From Rhodospirillales bacterium (GTDB lineage: Bacteria; Pseudomonadota; Alphaproteobacteria; UBA9219), in NCBI GenBank assembly GCA_015654915.1, contig JAATFY010000185.1:1-6054 (forward strand): a stretch of DNA of 6,054 nucleotides, in the 5' to 3' direction. The translations under genes were made by a program, and so were the position numbers. The notes under the pieces are model-generated. The model did no database searches, was not told where the DNA came from, and saw only the letters and a list, made by a program, of their open reading frames with translations. Position 1 is the stretch's first letter. Every line of letters begins with the position of its first letter. Positions 1 to 6,054 of the stretch are shown one piece after another.

Positions 1-1798
1 TACACAAATGGCGGTACAGATTTCGGGCGGCGGCACCGGCGATCTCAGACTTTCGCCCTTCACTATCCAGATGACCGAACTTGATAAGGATGTCCAGAAT
101 ATCGATATTCCCCTGAAGCTTTCCGGCCCGATCTCCGACGTTCTGAGATTGATCGACGTGCCGCGCCTCGGTTACGCCAAAGCCGTCGGCTTGTCGCCGG
201 ATGATGTCAGTGGCCAGCTTGAGGGAACGGTCGAGTTGCGCTTTCCCATGCTGAAAACGCTTTTAATGAAGGACGTCGATGTTAAAGCCAATGCCAATCT
301 CGCCAATATGGCCTCGTCCCGGCTGGTAAAAGGCATCGGTATTACGCAAGGTAATCTGGTGCTCGGTCTCGACAAACAGGGCTTTGTGCTGAAAGGGCTT
401 GCGGCGCTCAATAGAGTGCCGTTCCAGATTTCATGGCAGCAGAATTTCGATGAAAACAACAAGCCGCTCCGTAAGGCCACGGTTACCGGAACTATCAGTG
501 ACGACCAATGGAATCTGTTGGGCATTGCCGCCTTGAAAGGCACGCGAGGGCCGGTGCCGGTGTCTGTCGATCTTATCCAGCAGGATAAGGAAAAAACATT
601 GGTATCGGGAAAGCTCGATTTGACGGCGGCGGAAATCCACGTCGATCAGTTGAACTGGAAAAAGCCTTCGAACGCTGCGGCATTATTAAAATTCGCCGCC
701 GAAATGCCGGAGGGCAAGGATATCAGCGTTACCTCGGTCGATTTGTCGGGATCCCAGATCGATATCAAAGGCAACGCGGTGATTACGGGAGACGGACAGC
801 TTTTGTCGCTGAACCTGAACCCAATGGTGATAGGCCGCACGAACGCCGCCCTTCATTTTTCGCAATCCGGCGACGACAAGCATACGTTGCGCTTCGAGGC
901 GCAGGGCAACTCTTTGGATGTCAGCGGCCTGAAGGGCGACAAGGAACCTGCACATACCGATCCGCGTCCGAAGGAATATCACATCAAAATTGGCAAGCTA
1001 TATACCAGCGACACCGGCTTTATCGCGAATGTTTCGGGTTATGCCATTCGCGATCCTCTGGGATGGAACCAGATCGGGTTGCACGGGCAGGCGGACGGCA
1101 ATCATCAACTGGATGTCGACTTGGTTTCGAAGGAGGACGGCCATCGCGTTTTTGCCATTACCTGCGACGATTTCGGCAAGGCGCTTAAGGGCATGGGGTT
1201 TACGGATACGGTCAGCGGCGGCAAGGTGGAAATTCGTGGCGCCAGCACCGTCGATAATCCCCGGGTGATCGAGGGGGACGCTAAAATCGGTCAATTCACC
1301 GTCAGAAATTTACCGGTCCTTGCGGTACTGCTGAACGCCACATCGCCGTTCGGTTTTGCCGGCCTTCTGACCAACAGCGCGGATTTCGACCGTTTGACCG
1401 GCAAGTTCCGCTGGGAAGGCGACGGTATCGAGCTTATTGACATTCGCGTCGCGGGAACTTCGGTCGGCATGAATATCGAAGGCAAGGTCGATATGAATTC
1501 GGGTGCTTCGAACCTCCGTGGCACCCTGGTCCCTTTCAGCATGGTGAACCGTGTGCTTGGCTCTATCCCGTTGATCGGCGACATACTGACGGGCGGAAAC
1601 GGTGGCGGCGTTCTGGCCGTGGCTTATACGATTACCGGCGATCTTTCGAACCCGAATGTCAGCGTCAATCCGGTGTCCTTGCTGACGCCGGGTTTCCTGC
1701 GGAATATATTTTTCGGCGGGGATGACTCCGATGATACGGCGAGTGATAATCCGAAGCCCGAGCCACAACCGGCCGCGACGACCAATTTCAATCAGTGA
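1..1798 (+). CDS. AsmA-like C-terminal / DUF3971 (YhdP-type) envelope protein, 5'-truncated by window edge
   Basis: This is the C-terminal portion (about 596 residues counted from the ATG at 8) of a large AsmA-superfamily protein. The frame is open to the left edge, and the ATG at 8 falls in the middle of domain sequence, so I treat it as internal. Residues below are counted from it. There is no signal peptide or membrane anchor in view; in this family the anchor is N-terminal and would lie outside the window. The body is long, beta-rich and repetitive, with alternating polar and hydrophobic residues and many G-D/N turns, as expected of an AsmA/Vps13-like beta-groove. The last third is the most diagnostic: a VEIRGAS segment near 407, then DNPRVIEGDAKIG, then GTLVP near 505, then GSIPLIGDILTGG with a glycine run, YTITGDLSNPNVSVNP, and a final TPGFLRNIF. 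This is the typical end of alphaproteobacterial DUF3971/AsmA_2 proteins. A disordered Asp/Pro-rich tail covers about 570-596. Related E. coli proteins (YhdP, TamB, YdbH) are implicated in phospholipid transport to the outer membrane; the same role here is inferred. The TGA stop abuts the tyrS stop. Confidence 0.85.
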   Translation, partial: TQMAVQISGGGTGDLRLSPFTIQMTELDKDVQNIDIPLKLSGPISDVLRLIDVPRLGYAKAVGLSPDDVSGQLEGTVELRFPMLKTLLMKDVDVKANANLANMASSRLVKGIGITQGNLVLGLDKQGFVLKGLAALNRVPFQISWQQNFDENNKPLRKATVTGTISDDQWNLLGIAALKGTRGPVPVSVDLIQQDKEKTLVSGKLDLTAAEIHVDQLNWKKPSNAAALLKFAAEMPEGKDISVTSVDLSGSQIDIKGNAVITGDGQLLSLNLNPMVIGRTNAALHFSQSGDDKHTLRFEAQGNSLDVSGLKGDKEPAHTDPRPKEYHIKIGKLYTSDTGFIANVSGYAIRDPLGWNQIGLHGQADGNHQLDVDLVSKEDGHRVFAITCDDFGKALKGMGFTDTVSGGKVEIRGASTVDNPRVIEGDAKIGQFTVRNLPVLAVLLNATSPFGFAGLLTNSADFDRLTGKFRWEGDGIELIDIRVAGTSVGMNIEGKVDMNSGASNLRGTLVPFSMVNRVLGSIPLIGDILTGGNGGGVLAVAYTITGDLSNPNVSVNPVSLLTPGFLRNIFFGGDDSDDTASDNPKPEPQPAATTNFNQ

Positions 1799-3046
1799 TC
1801 AAACAGCTTTGACCAGCGCGTGGCGTTTCTTGCCGACGCTAAGGCGCGCCACGCCGCTCGCGTCGAGGTCCTTCGGTGTAATGACGGCGGCGAGGGAAGT
1901 TACGGATTGATCGTTTAATTTTAACCCGCCTTGTTCAATCAGCCGCTTGGCTTCGCCCTTGGACGCGGCAAAACCGAGGCTGACAATAATATCGATGATA
2001 GCCGGCGACGTGCCCCGATTGAATTCGTGCACGGGTAGATTGCTGCCTTTGCCGCTGCCGCCCTCGAATGTTTCATGGGCCGTGTCGGCTGCCGCTTTGG
2101 CTGCCGCATCGCCATGCGCGAGCTTTGTCGCTTCATCCGCCAGAATTTTCTTGGCTTCGTTGATCTCGGCATCCTTCAGTTTTTCCAGCCGCGCGATTTC
2201 TTCCATCGGCAGGTCGGTAAACAGTTTCAGGAAGCGCCCGACGTCGGCGTCTTCGGTGTTGCGCCAGAATTGCCAGTAATCGTACGGTTTGAGGCGTTCC
2301 TGTTTCAGCCATACGGCGCCTGTCGCAGTTTTTCCCATCTTGCCGCCGGACGCCGTCGTGATCAGCGGTGTCGTCAAACCAAACAGTTCAAGATCACGCA
2401 TGCGGCGGCCAAGCTCGACGCCGTTGACGATATTGCCCCATTGATCCGAGCCGCCCATTTGCAATGTACAGCCATATCGTTTGTTCAATTCGACAAAGTC
2501 GTAACCCTGCATGATCATGTAATTGAATTCGAGGAAGGTAAGGGGCTGCTCGCGCTCCAGCCGCAATTTGACGGAGTCGAATGTCAGCATGCGGTTGATC
2601 GTGAAATGTTTGCCGACTTCGCGCAGGAACGGAATATAGCCAAGGGTGTCCAGCCAGTCGGCATTGTTAACCATAGCTGCATCGCGGGCGCCGGAGCCGA
2701 AGGTAAGAAAACTCCCAAAAATGGTTTTGATGCTGGCGATGTTGGCGTCGATCTGCGCATCGGAAAGCAACTGCCGTGTGTCATCTTTGCCTGACGGGTC
2801 GCCGACTTTAGTTGTGCCGCCGCCCATCAATACAATCGGTTTATGGCCGGTTTGCTGCAAACGGCGCAGAAGCATGATCACCGCGAGATTGCCGACATGC
2901 AGGCTGTCCGCCGTGGCATCGAAACCGATATAGCCCGTTAGAATGTTTTGTGACGCTTTTGCATCAAGCGCGGCGAGGTCGGTGCATTGATGAATATGAC
3001 CGCGTATGGTTAACAGCTGCAATAAATCAGATTTTAACGTGTTCAC
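1799..3046 (-). CDS. tyrS: tyrosine--tRNA ligase (TyrS)
   Basis: This cytoplasmic class I aminoacyl-tRNA synthetase charges tRNA-Tyr using ATP. It is 415 residues from the GTG at 3046-3044, a normal bacterial length. The catalytic Rossmann domain shows Tyr39 in GYIGFD, the HIGH-type motif as HVGN (50-53), then VGDPSGK. The tyrosine-binding segment is YMIMQGYDF, with Tyr176, Gln180 and Asp183 at the positions expected from E. coli TyrS. QMGGSDQWGN follows near 196-205, and the KMSKS-type loop is KMGKT (236-240). A C-terminal S4 RNA-binding domain covers about 348-395 (IDIIVSLGFAASKGEAKRLI). An in-frame ATG at 3076 would add ten residues (MVPEIRKVLE). I prefer the GTG because an AGAAAGG ribosome-binding sequence sits 8 nt upstream of it, and because MNTLKSDLLQLLTIRGHIHQ resembles the family's usual N-terminus. 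The gene is divergent from anmK, and its TGA stop touches the stop of the upstream-converging AsmA-like gene. Confidence 0.97.
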   Translation of the reverse strand: MNTLKSDLLQLLTIRGHIHQCTDLAALDAKASQNILTGYIGFDATADSLHVGNLAVIMLLRRLQQTGHKPIVLMGGGTTKVGDPSGKDDTRQLLSDAQIDANIASIKTIFGSFLTFGSGARDAAMVNNADWLDTLGYIPFLREVGKHFTINRMLTFDSVKLRLEREQPLTFLEFNYMIMQGYDFVELNKRYGCTLQMGGSDQWGNIVNGVELGRRMRDLELFGLTTPLITTASGGKMGKTATGAVWLKQERLKPYDYWQFWRNTEDADVGRFLKLFTDLPMEEIARLEKLKDAEINEAKKILADEATKLAHGDAAAKAAADTAHETFEGGSGKGSNLPVHEFNRGTSPAIIDIIVSLGFAASKGEAKRLIEQGGLKLNDQSVTSLAAVITPKDLDASGVARLSVGKKRHALVKAV

Positions 3047-3054
3047 TTCTAGAA

Positions 3055-3061
3055 CCTTTCT
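3055..3061 (-). promoter_or_regulatory. ribosome-binding site supporting the GTG start of tyrS
   Basis: On the minus strand the sequence AGAAAGG lies 8 nt upstream of the GTG at 3046. The competing ATG at 3076 is preceded by CGCATTCTCCGGT, which holds no purine-rich Shine-Dalgarno match. This is the main reason for choosing the 415-residue over the 425-residue form. Confidence 0.6.
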
Positions 3062-3079
3062 AATCTCTGGAACCATACC

Positions 3080-3084
3080 GGAGA
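3080..3084 (+). promoter_or_regulatory. ribosome-binding site for the 3092 start of anmK
   Basis: GGAGA lies 7 nt upstream of the ATG at 3092. A second GAGG at 3104-3107 lies 5 nt before an in-frame ATG at 3113. Both starts are therefore served by a plausible Shine-Dalgarno sequence and the true start is unresolved. Confidence 0.5.
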
Positions 3085-3091
3085 ATGCGCT

Positions 3092-4216
3092 ATGATAGTA
3101 GCTGAGGTTTCAATGGGCATGAAGTCAAAACTTTTTCGCGTCATAGGCCTGATGAGCGGCACGTCCATCGACGGCATCGACGCCGCTCTGGTGGATACGG
3201 ACGGGATCAATTATGTCCGCCCTCTGGCCTTTATGCCTACGTCTTACGAAAATCCGTTCCGCGCGCGCCTGCGTACCCATCTCGGCAATAAAGCCGGCGT
3301 GAACGATCCCGAAGTTGCCGGCTTCGAGCGCGAACTTACCGAACTGCATGCCGCTATCGTCGGAAAGTTTTTGCAGCAGGTGAACGGGCTGGCTGCCAAT
3401 GTCGATCTGATCGGGTTTCATGGGCAGACAATCTGGCACCAGCCGCAAAAGCGGGCAACGATTCAGATTGGCGATGGAGCCTTGCTGGCGCGCATGACCG
3501 GCATACCCGTTATAAACGATTTCCGCTCGGCCGACGTAAAGGCGGGTGGTAACGGTGCACCGTTAGTTCCGCTTTATCACCGCGCATTGGCGGCGAAGCT
3601 GCCGAAGCCGGTCGCCATCCTGAATATCGGCGGCGTGTCGAACATCAGCTGGATCGGCGGCGAGGAAGATAATGAAATTCTCGCTTATGATGTCGGTCCG
3701 GGCAACGCGCTGAGCGACGACTGGATTTTGCGCCACACCGGGGACGCTTATGATGAAGACGGTCTGCTGGCGGCTGCGGGCCGTCCCAACGTTGCCGTCG
3801 TCGATAAGGTTTTGGCCAATCCGTTCTTCAAAAAGAAGCCGCCGAAATCGATGGACCGCGACGCCTTCAAGAATTTGATGCCGGACGATCTCAAACCGGC
3901 TGATGGTGCGGCGACCCTGACCATGATTACGGCGCGCGCCGTGGCGGCGGGCCTCGCTTTCATGCCGGAGAAACCGAAGCACCTCTATGTGACGGGCGGC
4001 GGACGGTTGAACAACACGCTGATGCGCTGGATACGCGATCTGGCGGGTATTCAGGTCAGTCCGGTCGATGATCTGGGCTGGAGCGGCGACGGGCTGGAGG
4101 CGGAAGCCTTCGCTTATCTTGCCGTGCGCTCGCAACTGGGGCTGCCGTTAAGCGTTCCCGGTACCACGGGCGTTCCGGAGCCTATGACAGGCGGCAGAAT
4201 GCATCGGCCCGGCTAG
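3092..4216 (+). CDS. anmK: anhydro-N-acetylmuramic acid kinase (AnmK)
   Basis: AnmK converts 1,6-anhydro-N-acetylmuramic acid, released from murein by lytic transglycosylases, to MurNAc-6-phosphate by ring opening and phosphorylation with ATP in the cytoplasm. The 374 residues compare with roughly 360-370 in known members. Seen in order: the nucleotide-binding signature GLMSGTSIDGID (19-30); GFHGQTIWH (108-116); IQIGDGALLA; NDFRSADVKAGGNGAPLVP (142-160); LNIGGVSNIS (177-186); and AYDVGPGN (198-205). In the last, Asp200 aligns by eye with the catalytic base of the Pseudomonas enzyme. TGGGRLNNTLM (301-311) and a closing PMTGGRMHR follow. No key motif is missing. The start could be 3092, 3113 or 3119. 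The 3113 form begins MGMKSKLFRVIG, closer to the family's short N-terminus, and would also fit if TATGAT at 3091 is a real -10 box. The gene diverges from tyrS and converges with the transporter, stops 1 bp apart, so it is probably transcribed alone. Confidence 0.96.
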   Translation: MIVAEVSMGMKSKLFRVIGLMSGTSIDGIDAALVDTDGINYVRPLAFMPTSYENPFRARLRTHLGNKAGVNDPEVAGFERELTELHAAIVGKFLQQVNGLAANVDLIGFHGQTIWHQPQKRATIQIGDGALLARMTGIPVINDFRSADVKAGGNGAPLVPLYHRALAAKLPKPVAILNIGGVSNISWIGGEEDNEILAYDVGPGNALSDDWILRHTGDAYDEDGLLAAAGRPNVAVVDKVLANPFFKKKPPKSMDRDAFKNLMPDDLKPADGAATLTMITARAVAAGLAFMPEKPKHLYVTGGGRLNNTLMRWIRDLAGIQVSPVDDLGWSGDGLEAEAFAYLAVRSQLGLPLSVPGTTGVPEPMTGGRMHRPG

Positions 4217-4217
4217 C

Positions 4218-5438
4218 TTACCGCTCGACGAAATCCATATCGCGGCCGAATGTTTCGGGCAGCTTCCATAGCGCCAGCGCCGCAATAACAAAACACAACA
4301 CCGCATCGATTTGCACGCTGGTAATGAAGCCGTAGGCCGGTTTCAGGCCGGTTATGATAACGGTATTGAGAATAAGCGAACCGCGAACGAAGTTGGATGC
4401 CGTCGATGTCGCCGTGGCGCGAAGATTGGTGCCGAATTGCTCGGCGGTCGTCGTCAGGAACAAGGCCCAGTAACCTAGAAAAATTCCGCTGACCAATATA
4501 AGTCCATAAAACGCGGGAGCTGAAATTCCGTGCGCGTTCAGAATCACGGCGACACCTACGGCAAGGCCGAGCATGAACGCGCCGATAACTTTCTTCCGGC
4601 TTTTGACAACCTGGCTGAGCAAACCGCTGATAAAGCCGCCGAGCGTTAAGCCGATCGAATAGCTGACGACGGAATTGGAAACTTTCAGGGGAGAAGTCGT
4701 GCCGAGGGCCGTTCCGACCTCCGGCGCGAATATGACGATGCTTCCAACCAGAAACCATATCGGCAGGGCGATAGCAATGCAGTAGATATAGCGCAGGAAT
4801 CGCTTGCGGTTGGTGAAGAACATCCGGAATTTTCCAAGGGCGACGGATTGTTCCCTGGTGGCGTTGAACATTCCGGATTCGCGCACGGATACGCGCAAGG
4901 TAAGAAGCAAGAGTCCCAAAACGCCCCCGCCGATATAAGCTGTGCGCCAGTCGAGGATATCGGCCATATAGGCGGCAGCGATGGGGCCGAAGCAGCCGCA
5001 AGCGATCATGATGGTCGTGGCGTAACCGCGCTTTGCCGTGGGCAGAAGTTCACTAAGAAGCGTTACGCCCGCGCCTACCTCGCCCGCCAGACCGAGGCCG
5101 GTAAAAAACCGCGCGGCGGCGTAGGCCGGAACCGTTGTCACAAAAGCGTTGGCGATATTGCCGATGGAATAGAGAAGGATCGTGCCGAATAGGACATAGA
5201 CCCGGCCTTTTTTATCGCCAAGCATGCCCCACAGAATGCCGCCAATCAGCATGCCGCCCATCTGCCAGTTCAGAAGATGCGCCCCAACAATAGTGATTTG
5301 ATCGGCGTCGAGCCCGAGCGACTTCAGGCTGCTGACGCGCAGCATGGCAAAAAGCTGCATGTCGAACAGGTCGACAAAGTAGCCGAGCGAAGCGACAAGA
5401 ATGGTGAGGCTAATTCTCTGTGTGTCGGTGAGACGCAT
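4218..5438 (-). CDS. major facilitator superfamily transporter, substrate unknown
   Basis: This is a 406-residue inner-membrane secondary transporter. I count about twelve hydrophobic helices, near 10-32, 50-72, 80-100, 105-130, 138-160, 167-183, 214-238, 252-277, 283-301, 306-330, 340-365 and 372-392, with a polar central loop near 184-213. The loop after helix 2 carries the MFS motif A (GDKKGR, 74-79). Helix 4 shows GLGLAGEVGAG followed by SELLPTAKRG, and the protein ends with PETFGRD (394-400). Together these resemble the sugar-porter and metabolite:proton symporter branches. Helix 1 has two acidic residues in YFVDLFD (Asp23, Asp26), a pattern recalling proton-coupled acid symporters. I cannot name the substrate; it lacks features I would need to call it AmpG, ProP or a sugar permease. 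The start is ATG at 5438 with CAGGA about 8 nt upstream. It follows hflC by 15 bp on the same strand, so co-transcription is likely. It converges with anmK, leaving 1 bp between stops. Confidence 0.88.
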   Translation of the reverse strand: MRLTDTQRISLTILVASLGYFVDLFDMQLFAMLRVSSLKSLGLDADQITIVGAHLLNWQMGGMLIGGILWGMLGDKKGRVYVLFGTILLYSIGNIANAFVTTVPAYAAARFFTGLGLAGEVGAGVTLLSELLPTAKRGYATTIMIACGCFGPIAAAYMADILDWRTAYIGGGVLGLLLLTLRVSVRESGMFNATREQSVALGKFRMFFTNRKRFLRYIYCIAIALPIWFLVGSIVIFAPEVGTALGTTSPLKVSNSVVSYSIGLTLGGFISGLLSQVVKSRKKVIGAFMLGLAVGVAVILNAHGISAPAFYGLILVSGIFLGYWALFLTTTAEQFGTNLRATATSTASNFVRGSLILNTVIITGLKPAYGFITSVQIDAVLCFVIAALALWKLPETFGRDMDFVER

Positions 5439-5446
5439 CGTACCGG

Positions 5447-5451
5447 TCCTG
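5447..5451 (-). promoter_or_regulatory. ribosome-binding site of the MFS transporter
   Basis: On the minus strand CAGGA sits 8 nt upstream of the ATG at 5438, inside the 15-bp gap after the hflC TAG stop. The gap has no room for a promoter or a terminator hairpin, which supports read-through from hflC. Confidence 0.5.
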
Positions 5452-5453
5452 AC

Positions 5454-6054
5454 CTATTTTGGCGCCCCAAAATACTTAAAGAACTCGCTGTCCGGACTCA
5501 AGACATAAACCGTGTTGTCAGGCTTCAGGGCGTTCCGGTAGGCGGTCAGGGAGCGCCAGAAAGCGAAGAATTGCGGGTCTTTGCCGGTCGCTTCTTCCAT
5601 GATCTCAAGCGCCTTGCGGTCGCCTTCGCCCTTGGTTTTTTCGGCTTCGCCTTGCGCCGTAGCCAGAATCACCGTGGCCTGCCGGTCGGCATCGGCGGCG
5701 ATTTGTACGGCCTGCTGCTGACCGGTGGCGCGGATTTGCGCAGCTTCCTGCGCGCGCTGCGAGCTCATGCGCGCAAACACGGCGGCGCTGGTCTTTTGCG
5801 GCAGATCGGTGCGGCGGATGCGGACATCGACGATCTCGATGCCGGGATCCTTGACCTGCGCGTTGACCTCGCCGCGGATCTTGGCCATCACGTCGTCGCG
5901 CGCGGGCGACAGCACATCGGCCATCTTGATGGTGCCGAACACGCTGCGCAGCGAGGCGTTCAACAGGCTGCCGAGCCGGTCGGTGGCGATGCGCTCGTCG
6001 CGCAGGCGCTGAAAGAACAGCAGCGGATCGACAATGCGATAACGCGCAAAAGCA
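5454..6054 (-). CDS. hflC: HflC, SPFH/band-7 modulator of FtsH protease (5' end beyond window)
   Basis: About 199 C-terminal residues of HflC are visible. Family members are roughly 290-330 residues, so about the first third lies to the right of the window. Reading in from the right edge, the frame gives AFARYRIVDPLLFFQRL, then LGSLLNASLRSVFG, PARDDVMAKI, and GIEIVDVRIRRTDLP, the core of the SPFH/prohibitin domain. A charged Ala/Gln/Glu-rich coiled-coil stretch follows (SQRAQEAAQIRA to about GEAEKTKGEGDRKALEI). The end is the characteristic AFWRSLTAYRNAL and YVLSPDSEFFKYFG. The TTG at 5963 is internal, not the start, because conserved domain sequence continues upstream of it. HflC forms a large inner-membrane complex with HflK that surrounds and restrains the AAA+ protease FtsH. 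hflK is expected immediately beyond the right edge. The stop is TAG. The segment is strikingly G+C-rich compared with the left of the window (43 of 60 bases at 5941-6000). Confidence 0.95.
   Translation of the reverse strand, partial: AFARYRIVDPLLFFQRLRDERIATDRLGSLLNASLRSVFGTIKMADVLSPARDDVMAKIRGEVNAQVKDPGIEIVDVRIRRTDLPQKTSAAVFARMSSQRAQEAAQIRATGQQQAVQIAADADRQATVILATAQGEAEKTKGEGDRKALEIMEEATGKDPQFFAFWRSLTAYRNALKPDNTVYVLSPDSEFFKYFGAPK

Larger units (their letters stand above)
3047..3091. promoter_or_regulatory. compact divergent control region between tyrS and anmK
   Basis: These 45 bp separate the preferred tyrS start from the first anmK ATG, so the promoters of both genes must lie here or overlap the neighbouring coding ends. 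The flanking tyrS 5' end is AT-rich for this window: 23 of 60 bases at 3001-3060 are G or C. A TATGAT hexamer, a close match to a sigma-70 type -10 box for plus-strand transcription, occurs at 3091-3096, but I see no convincing -35 box 16-18 bp upstream of it. No riboswitch, T-box or long palindrome is visible. Confidence 0.4.

Noticed and set aside
8..10. ATG at 8 as the true start of the AsmA-like gene
   Set aside because: No ribosome-binding site can be assessed, the frame is open to the left edge, and the protein begins mid-domain without the N-terminal anchor this family has.
1818..1854. Inverted repeat GCGTGGCG ... CGCCACGC with a 21-base loop near the tyrS 3' end, considered as a terminator for the AsmA-like or tyrS transcript
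   Set aside because: The stem is only 8 bp, the loop is long, there is no T-tract on either strand, and the sequence is accounted for by tyrS coding (the GKKRHALV region).
2075..2794. A 239-codon open frame on the plus strand opposite tyrS
   Set aside because: It lies wholly antisense to a confidently identified tyrS, its translation has no recognisable domain, and its length is explained by the codon bias of the real gene.
3563..4135. A 190-codon minus-strand frame opposite anmK
   Set aside because: It is antisense to intact anmK motifs; the translation is Arg- and Ile-rich with no family resemblance and no convincing ribosome-binding site.
4244..4258. Small hairpin CCGAA-TGT-TTCGG at the transporter 3' end, considered as an anmK terminator
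   Set aside because: The stem is 5 bp with no following T-run and lies in the conserved PETFGRD codons.
4213..5001. A 262-codon minus-strand frame overlapping the transporter in another frame
   Set aside because: Its translation is extremely Arg-rich and low in hydrophobic order, typical of an out-of-frame reading, while the other frame gives a clear 12-helix MFS protein.
5961..5963. TTG as a start codon giving a short 169-residue protein
   Set aside because: The frame stays open to the right edge and encodes further conserved HflC sequence (ARYRIVDPLLFF, LGSLLN), so TTG is an internal Leu codon of a gene cut by the window.

Overview
The window looks like ordinary chromosome of an alphaproteobacterium, probably an uncultured or lesser-known lineage. 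The case rests on the arrangement of an AsmA/YhdP-type envelope protein gene converging on tyrS, with anmK divergent from tyrS. I recall this order from Alphaproteobacteria, and the TyrS and HflC sequences also read like alphaproteobacterial family members. I could not run a search, so the taxonomy is inference. There are no RNA genes, CRISPR arrays, insertion sequences or phage genes that I can recognise.

Layout, left to right. (1) 1-1798, plus strand: the C-terminal part of a large AsmA-like/DUF3971 (YhdP-type) protein whose start lies left of the window. (2) 1799-3046, minus strand: tyrS, tyrosyl-tRNA synthetase, most likely starting at a GTG. (3) 3047-3091: a 45-bp divergent spacer that must hold or overlap the start signals of both tyrS and anmK. 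(4) 3092-4216, plus strand: anmK, anhydro-N-acetylmuramic acid kinase of cell-wall recycling. (5) 4218-5438, minus strand: a 12-helix major facilitator superfamily transporter of unknown substrate. (6) 5454-6054, minus strand: the 3' two thirds of hflC, running off the right edge. The gene-free stretches total only a few dozen bases; none exceeds 50.

How the genes relate. Three of the five products serve or probably serve the cell envelope: the AsmA-like protein (probably lipid traffic to the outer membrane), AnmK (recycling of murein sugar) and HflC (membrane-protein quality control with FtsH). TyrS is a housekeeping translation enzyme. The transporter follows hflC by 15 bp on the same strand and is probably transcribed with it; in many proteobacteria a DegP/HtrA-type protease gene sits there instead. 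Both convergent junctions are extremely tight, 0 bp at AsmA-like/tyrS and 1 bp at anmK/MFS, so neither has room for a conventional terminator between the stops.

I do not see an undescribed system. The points most worth a second look are the transporter in the hfl operon, the zero-gap convergent stops, and a left-to-right rise in G+C across the window.
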